The position numbers and the translations under genes were made by a program. From Kalmanozyma brasiliensis GHG001 (Eukaryota; Basidiomycota; Ustilaginomycetes; Ustilaginales): DNA of 64,000 nucleotides. This document shows positions 59,739 to 64,000 of this stretch, one piece after another. Each line of letters opens with the position of its first letter. Position 1 is the first letter of the stretch. The stretch lies in contig NW_015961990.1 of assembly GCF_000497045.1 (NCBI RefSeq), forward strand, positions 248,001 through 312,000, written 5' to 3'. The notes under the pieces are model-generated. The model saw nothing but the letters and a program-made list of their open reading frames with translations, did not search any database and was not told where the DNA came from.

Positions 59739-62618
59739 TCACTCGTCGTCCTCCTCTGAGCTGGAGTCTTCTTCGTCCTCCTCTTCCTCGTCATCATCAT
59801 CCCACACATCCTCACCAGCAGCAAACTCCTCGTCCTCAGGCGCCGAGTCATCCAGATACGGCTGCTGCACCTCGTCCTCGTCGCTCTCGTCCAAAAATGA
59901 ATCCAGATCCTTGTACCGCTGCTGGGTCTGCACGCTCGTGGTGCCCGCTTCGAGCTCGATCGGGGTTGTGCTGCCTTTCGAGGTCGGCGTGACGGCCCCC
60001 TTCGGCGTCAGCGTGACAGGCATTGACACGGGAAGCGAGGAAAAGTCGGACGAGGAGAAGGACTTTGCGTTTGCCAGCGAGGTGTTTTGCAGTGTGGTCT
60101 GGGTCGATTGTGCGGCGGGGGGTTCGCGCAGCGCCGATGGGGTAGGCGTAGTCGTCCAGGGTGGGAGGATGGTGTCGAGCCAACCTTTGACCAATTTGCC
60201 GCCGAGGACGAGCGAGAGCGAGGCAAGCTCTGGGCCGCCCGTCGCATCGCTCTCTGTGACTGTAGTGTCGGTGGTGGTAGACGGAAGTTTGCCCTCAAAG
60301 AGCACGTGGATGACCTGCTCGCGTCGTAGACGGACGCCTTTGAGATCTGCATCGCCGTCCTCCGTCGAGCCTTCACCCATCGCCCGCGCTGCTGCCTCGA
60401 TCGCTCCCTGGATCGTATCCTCCGTCGCGCCCTCACCCTCGCCAACTACCATCTTCTGTGTGATGAGCGGCGCAGTCAACCCCTTCAAAAACCTCGCCCG
60501 ATCCCTGACATCGAAGTTCGCATCGTACCTCGCCAACTTCAGTAGGTAGAAATGCAACGTTGTGACCGTACCTGCCAGCCCCTCCCCCCTACCCTTCCCA
60601 CCCTCGCCCAACGCCGGCGTGGACATCAGCACCGTCGGGAGAAACGCAAATGCCTTGCTCGACATGGTTAGGATCTGAAGCTTGACAACTGGCGACTCGT
60701 TGGCGAAGTTCAGCGCGCACCGCCGCAGCACGTCTGGGATGACCAGCTCGGCCAGCGTCTTGCTCTCCTGCCCTTGGCCGTTTGGGAGAGCCGCAGCGGC
60801 GGGGGTGGAAACGGAGATGGACGAGCGCGCATGCTGACCCAGGAGCCAAATAATGCTTGCTCTTGCGTCCGGGTGCATGATCGCGCCTTTGCCGATGACC
60901 TTTGGTTTGGTCTTGCGCTTCGACTTGTCTTCGGCGCTCTTGGGTGGTGTACCGAAGAGCAACGCTGCTAGGCGGTAGACGATGGCTGAAGTGCGTTTGG
61001 ACTCGACGGCGTGCTCCCCCGTCAGGCTCGATAGCTGCAAGAGGTTCTTGATGACCAACACGGCACGTGCGATGGTGGAATCGTGGATGCGAGGTCCTGA
61101 CTTGCGCTTGCGCAGCAGGTCGAGAAGGATCGCGAGGCATCTCGAGCCCGCCTCGAGCTCTTTGCTCAGCGCCAGCTCGCCGAGGCACGAAACGGCGTGC
61201 GCGGCGATGCTCGCATCTGCGGATCGCATGTGGCTCGCGATCTCGGTCAGGACCAGATCGAGGTTGCCGGTGTTGCAGACGGCGACGAGGACATCGAGCT
61301 TGAGAAGCGAGAGGAAGAGAGGCTCCTCGTGCGACGGGCCTAGCAGGAAGGACGTGACGTGAGGCGCGAAGAGGTAGCGGTGCTGGCGTGCGATCGCGAG
61401 AATGTTGAGAAGGACGATGTAGCTGATGTCGGGAGTGGAGCGGACTAGTCTGACGAGGGGACGCACTAGAAGTATGTGGTCTGAAGTGGGTGAGAGGTAG
61501 AGGATCAATCGTGCCACTGCAAGGACGACGGCGGGGTTGCGACTGCGTAGCAAGCCATGCGACTTGCTGAGAAGGAGCTCTAGATCACGGTCGAGGTCGG
61601 ATGGAGAGCGTGGTGTGGATGACTCTGCCTTGTCGGCATTGGAAGGCTTGGCGGAGGCTATTGATGTGCTGGCTTCGGTCGACAGGAAGGATTCGAGACC
61701 ATCGACATCGTTTGATTTGTCAGTCGGGATGCTGCTCCCAGTCTTCGGTGGAGCGGCAGACGTCTCTTTGGTGGTCGACGGCTTCGTACTCGATGTCAGA
61801 TTCGCAGCGTTGAGGGCTGACGTACCTCTGATCGGAGGCTGGACGAGATTTGCTCTGGCATATCGCGATAGCACTTGAATCGCAGTGATCTGACCCCACT
61901 CGTCCATGTCCGAGAGCGCATGACATATCCTGCGGTAGTTCTGATGGAGCAGCTGCCAATTTGTCGGACACATGCGTTGGAATGCAGAAAGGGCGGCACC
62001 CAAGACGTACGGCGAGCGATCCGCCAACAACGTGGCTAGAACCTCTTGCAGACTGTCGAGCTGGGATCGGTCGATCTGATGGCACTTTGGAATGGCAAGA
62101 GCAGCGATCTTGCGCACGTACAGGTTCGGATCGCGAGAGGCCTTTGTGACTGCCATGATGACGATGGGCGCTACCATGCTGACCTTGATGCTGCTGAGCA
62201 CGCGCAGTGCCATGGCTCGAATGAGCGGACTGGGATCCGAGAGGTCGCGTTGGAAGCTGTTGATGCTGAGCAGCGTCAGATCTGGGTTGCTGTTGGCGTA
62301 GCGTAGAAGAACGATGTAGACGAGCTTGCGCACGTCGAGGTTGGACGACGAGGTGAGCTTGAGGACGGCTGGAAGGAAGGAAGATGCATCGCGACCCTTG
62401 GAGATCATGGCGACGATGCGGGTGAGCGCTGCGATGCGATCTTCGTCTCTACTGGAGTCGATCTGTGTGGCGATGGTTGACAGCTTGTCCTCTGAGGTGT
62501 CGAGGTACTTTGCTGAGCCGACGCCGCCGACGAGGCCCTTGAGGGTAGCGATGGCATCCTCGGAGGTCTCGGAGAGGAAGGCGAGAGCGCGCGACGAGTT
62601 CGAGTAAGCTGCACTCAT
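59739..62618 (-). CDS. APL6: AP-3 adaptor complex beta subunit (Apl6)
   Basis: The protein has 959 residues from ATG 62618 (MSAAYSNSSRAL), no intron. AP-3 sorts cargo from Golgi or endosomes to vacuole, independent of the CPY route. The adaptin N-terminal trunk of HEAT repeats fills about residues 35-560: DEDRIAALTRIVAMISKGRD, VRKLVYIVLLRYANSNPDLTLLSIN-type, IRAMALRVLSSIKV, DPNLYVRKIAALAIPKCHQID and LADRSPYVLGAALSAFQRMCP. A Ser/Thr-rich hinge is present near 270-330. The C-terminus has an acidic run (DDDEEEEDEEDSSSEEDDE), typical of AP-3 beta. No AP-1/2-type ear domain is recognisable. Length agrees with yeast Apl6 (809) plus disorder. Confidence 0.95.
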   Translation of the reverse strand: MSAAYSNSSRALAFLSETSEDAIATLKGLVGGVGSAKYLDTSEDKLSTIATQIDSSRDEDRIAALTRIVAMISKGRDASSFLPAVLKLTSSSNLDVRKLVYIVLLRYANSNPDLTLLSINSFQRDLSDPSPLIRAMALRVLSSIKVSMVAPIVIMAVTKASRDPNLYVRKIAALAIPKCHQIDRSQLDSLQEVLATLLADRSPYVLGAALSAFQRMCPTNWQLLHQNYRRICHALSDMDEWGQITAIQVLSRYARANLVQPPIRGTSALNAANLTSSTKPSTTKETSAAPPKTGSSIPTDKSNDVDGLESFLSTEASTSIASAKPSNADKAESSTPRSPSDLDRDLELLLSKSHGLLRSRNPAVVLAVARLILYLSPTSDHILLVRPLVRLVRSTPDISYIVLLNILAIARQHRYLFAPHVTSFLLGPSHEEPLFLSLLKLDVLVAVCNTGNLDLVLTEIASHMRSADASIAAHAVSCLGELALSKELEAGSRCLAILLDLLRKRKSGPRIHDSTIARAVLVIKNLLQLSSLTGEHAVESKRTSAIVYRLAALLFGTPPKSAEDKSKRKTKPKVIGKGAIMHPDARASIIWLLGQHARSSISVSTPAAAALPNGQGQESKTLAELVIPDVLRRCALNFANESPVVKLQILTMSSKAFAFLPTVLMSTPALGEGGKGRGEGLAGTVTTLHFYLLKLARYDANFDVRDRARFLKGLTAPLITQKMVVGEGEGATEDTIQGAIEAAARAMGEGSTEDGDADLKGVRLRREQVIHVLFEGKLPSTTTDTTVTESDATGGPELASLSLVLGGKLVKGWLDTILPPWTTTPTPSALREPPAAQSTQTTLQNTSLANAKSFSSSDFSSLPVSMPVTLTPKGAVTPTSKGSTTPIELEAGTTSVQTQQRYKDLDSFLDESDEDEVQQPYLDDSAPEDEEFAAGEDVWDDDDEEEEDEEDSSSEEDDE

Positions 62619-63207
62619 GATGGGCAGTGCTGCTGTTCGAAGACTCGGGGCGAGGGTGCAGGAAGGGCTGCGGGACCGATACGTGGTTGTCGCTATCCGT
62701 TAGAGGGAGAAGGAAAGAAGAAAGGATGTTGGTCTTGGTGGAGGTTTCGAGCCTTTGGAATTCCAAGCAATGATTCGGAGCCGATCAGGGGTCCTCGAGA
62801 CCAACACTTTCCTTGCCGGTCAGATGAGCGCAGATTGCTCGCTGTTCTAAGGTCTTCAGACTGATCAGAGCAGCACAAGCTTTTGAGCTGCCTTGTTCTG
62901 GGATCCTAGTGACAAGTGTGATGTGAGAGAAGGCTGATCCGAGCAGAGGCAGCGATGAACCAGGAACGGCCAAGCCGATTCAGGGTTGGCGCTGCTGCTT
63001 CTGCTGGTTAAGCGCACGGTCAAATTAAGCTTCTCAATCTTCTGACACGCGTGTGAGCGCACAACCTCACTCACCATCATCACTCTCACCTTGTCTTTCT
63101 CAGCTTTGGCCATGCTCGCATGCTAGCCGACTCAGCTCCCTCATCACATCATCAAGGAGATCCTCCGAAGCTGGTCTTGGCGGCTGTCGTTCTAGTCAGC
63201 AGCTCTC
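62619..63207. other. Divergent promoter region, AP-3 beta and terminal gene
   Basis: The 589 bases have no clear TATA box. A palindromic ACACGCGTGT lies near 63046-63055. Upstream of the ATG at 63208 there is an in-frame TAG at about 63193. Confidence 0.5.
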
Positions 63208-64000
63208 ATGGTCATCCCGTCCACTAAGGGCTGGTCGTCGTCGCAAGAGCAACGAGATCCCACCACTGTCCAAGTGCTGGGCATGGACCAGTCTCGTGCA
63301 GGTGAAGCTTACTACACATCGGATGCATCTACATCCCAGATGCAGGGAGACTATGGTGTGACACGCGCCTACATTCCCTCGCACCATTCCACCGCCTCTC
63401 GTCTTCAGAAGCAGTCTTCTTTCAGCACGGGCGCTTCGCAGAGCTCTTCTGGCAGCGAAGCGCCCCATGAAGCTCCCTCGGCATCTCGGCGCTCCGCTGA
63501 TCCGCATGACGCATCCACCTCAAGACTCGCTGGTCCTTCCGACACAGCTTCCTCGCGTCGAGCTCACCTTTCGCACGCTGATCGCGGCTTGAGCCACAAG
63601 GACTCATTCGGCGGTACTTATGCTTTCACCAGTGGCGCAGAGCTCAGCTCAGAATCAGCAGACGAGACATTCGTGTCTCCCTACCTTGGTAGCTCCCAAC
63701 GTCTTGCCAACGTGAATGACGACAATCGCCCCACAGAAAGTCACTCTCGTGACGACTTTCTTTCACGTCCAACGCAACGACACAGAGACACCGCACGAAT
63801 TGCAAACACGCCCGGCTCCTATCATTCGGCGGACGGCAGCGGCATTTCCGATCTCACCGAGCCCATCGAGATGCTAGGTCGAGCCTCAGCCTTCTCTGAC
63901 TCCGCACCTTCTCACACATCGCGTTCGAAGTCTTCTGCACTGCCCGCTTCCCAGTCTCGCACCGCACTCTCCGCTGCGGCTGCTGCTGCGTCTCAGAGCG
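63208..64000 (+). CDS. Ser/His-rich protein, N-terminal part only
   Basis: ATG 63208 (MVIPSTKGWSSSQEQRDP) opens a frame that has no stop to the window end: 264 codons plus one base. An in-frame TAG 15 bases upstream fixes the start unless a 5' intron exists. The visible part is disordered, rich in Ser, Ala, Thr, His and Arg, with possible phosphosite clusters (SRRSADPHDASTSRLAGPSD) and a poly-Ala stretch at the end (AAAAAAS). No domain is visible; the functional part must lie downstream. It may be a large regulatory protein such as a kinase or transcription factor, but this cannot be decided here. Confidence 0.7.
   Translation, partial: MVIPSTKGWSSSQEQRDPTTVQVLGMDQSRAGEAYYTSDASTSQMQGDYGVTRAYIPSHHSTASRLQKQSSFSTGASQSSSGSEAPHEAPSASRRSADPHDASTSRLAGPSDTASSRRAHLSHADRGLSHKDSFGGTYAFTSGAELSSESADETFVSPYLGSSQRLANVNDDNRPTESHSRDDFLSRPTQRHRDTARIANTPGSYHSADGSGISDLTEPIEMLGRASAFSDSAPSHTSRSKSSALPASQSRTALSAAAAAASQS

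Noticed and set aside
59527..60549. 340-codon plus-strand Ser-rich ORF
   Set aside because: Mostly antisense to the AP-3 beta acidic tail and hinge, where Glu/Asp codons read as Ser/Leu on the other strand.
1..64000. CRISPR arrays, transposons, viral insertions or biosynthetic clusters
   Set aside because: No regularly spaced repeats, transposase or reverse-transcriptase motifs, terminal repeats, or polyketide/peptide synthase domains were seen.

Overview
The window looks like a piece of a smut-fungus chromosome (Basidiomycota, Ustilaginomycotina, probably Ustilago, Sporisorium or a near relative). Reasons: eukaryotic genes only, GC-rich coding sequence, few and short introns (eight introns of about 72-109 nt in seven genes, with GTAAGT/GTATGT/GTGAGT-type donors), Ser/Pro/Ala-rich disordered extensions, and a 339-residue Rad51 of the length and character I know from Ustilago maydis. 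The species is an inference. I see no rRNA, tRNA, CRISPR, transposon or viral sequence.

I support 26 protein genes, two of them cut by the window edges. Left part (1-25 kb): a Ser-rich orphan (3' part outside), a small secreted protein with a clear TATA box, a Dnf-type P4-ATPase flippase, a UBR7/Mlo2-like protein, a CREG-like protein, Rad51, an Edc1/PNRC-type decapping activator, a Dpb4-like histone-fold protein, the FAN1 nuclease and, with no gap at all, a LENG1-like Cir_N protein. Middle (26-48 kb): conventional (class II) myosin heavy chain, a TBC-domain protein with altered catalytic fingers, an HP1-like chromodomain protein, a CipC-like small protein, an orphan four-helix membrane protein, a Mak32-like pfkB-fold protein, a large SAM-domain protein with a C-terminal membrane anchor, and the co-repressor Tup1. 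Right part (49-64 kb): bystin/Enp1, Vps74/GOLPH3, Pop1, a small two-helix membrane protein, a Srp40/Nopp140-type nucleolar protein, a type-2 3-hydroxyacyl-CoA dehydrogenase-like SDR, the AP-3 beta subunit, and the start of a Ser-rich orphan.

This is mostly core housekeeping content, not an accessory island. Functional themes recur: genome maintenance and chromatin (Rad51, Dpb4-like, FAN1, HP1, Tup1, UBR7), ribosome and RNA biogenesis (Enp1, Pop1, Srp40, Edc1-like, LENG1-like), and membrane traffic or cytoskeleton (flippase, AP-3 beta, Vps74, TBC, myosin II). They are neighbours rather than an operon-like unit. Convergent pairs are tightly packed (62-171 bp between stops in most cases), while divergent pairs mostly share 0.35-1.4 kb of promoter DNA.

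The things most worth a second look are the overlapping LENG1-like/FAN1 pair, the TBC protein that lacks the arginine finger, the secreted four-cysteine protein, the duplicated TWQQEL motif in the decapping activator, the tail-anchored SAM protein, and the HP1-like gene.
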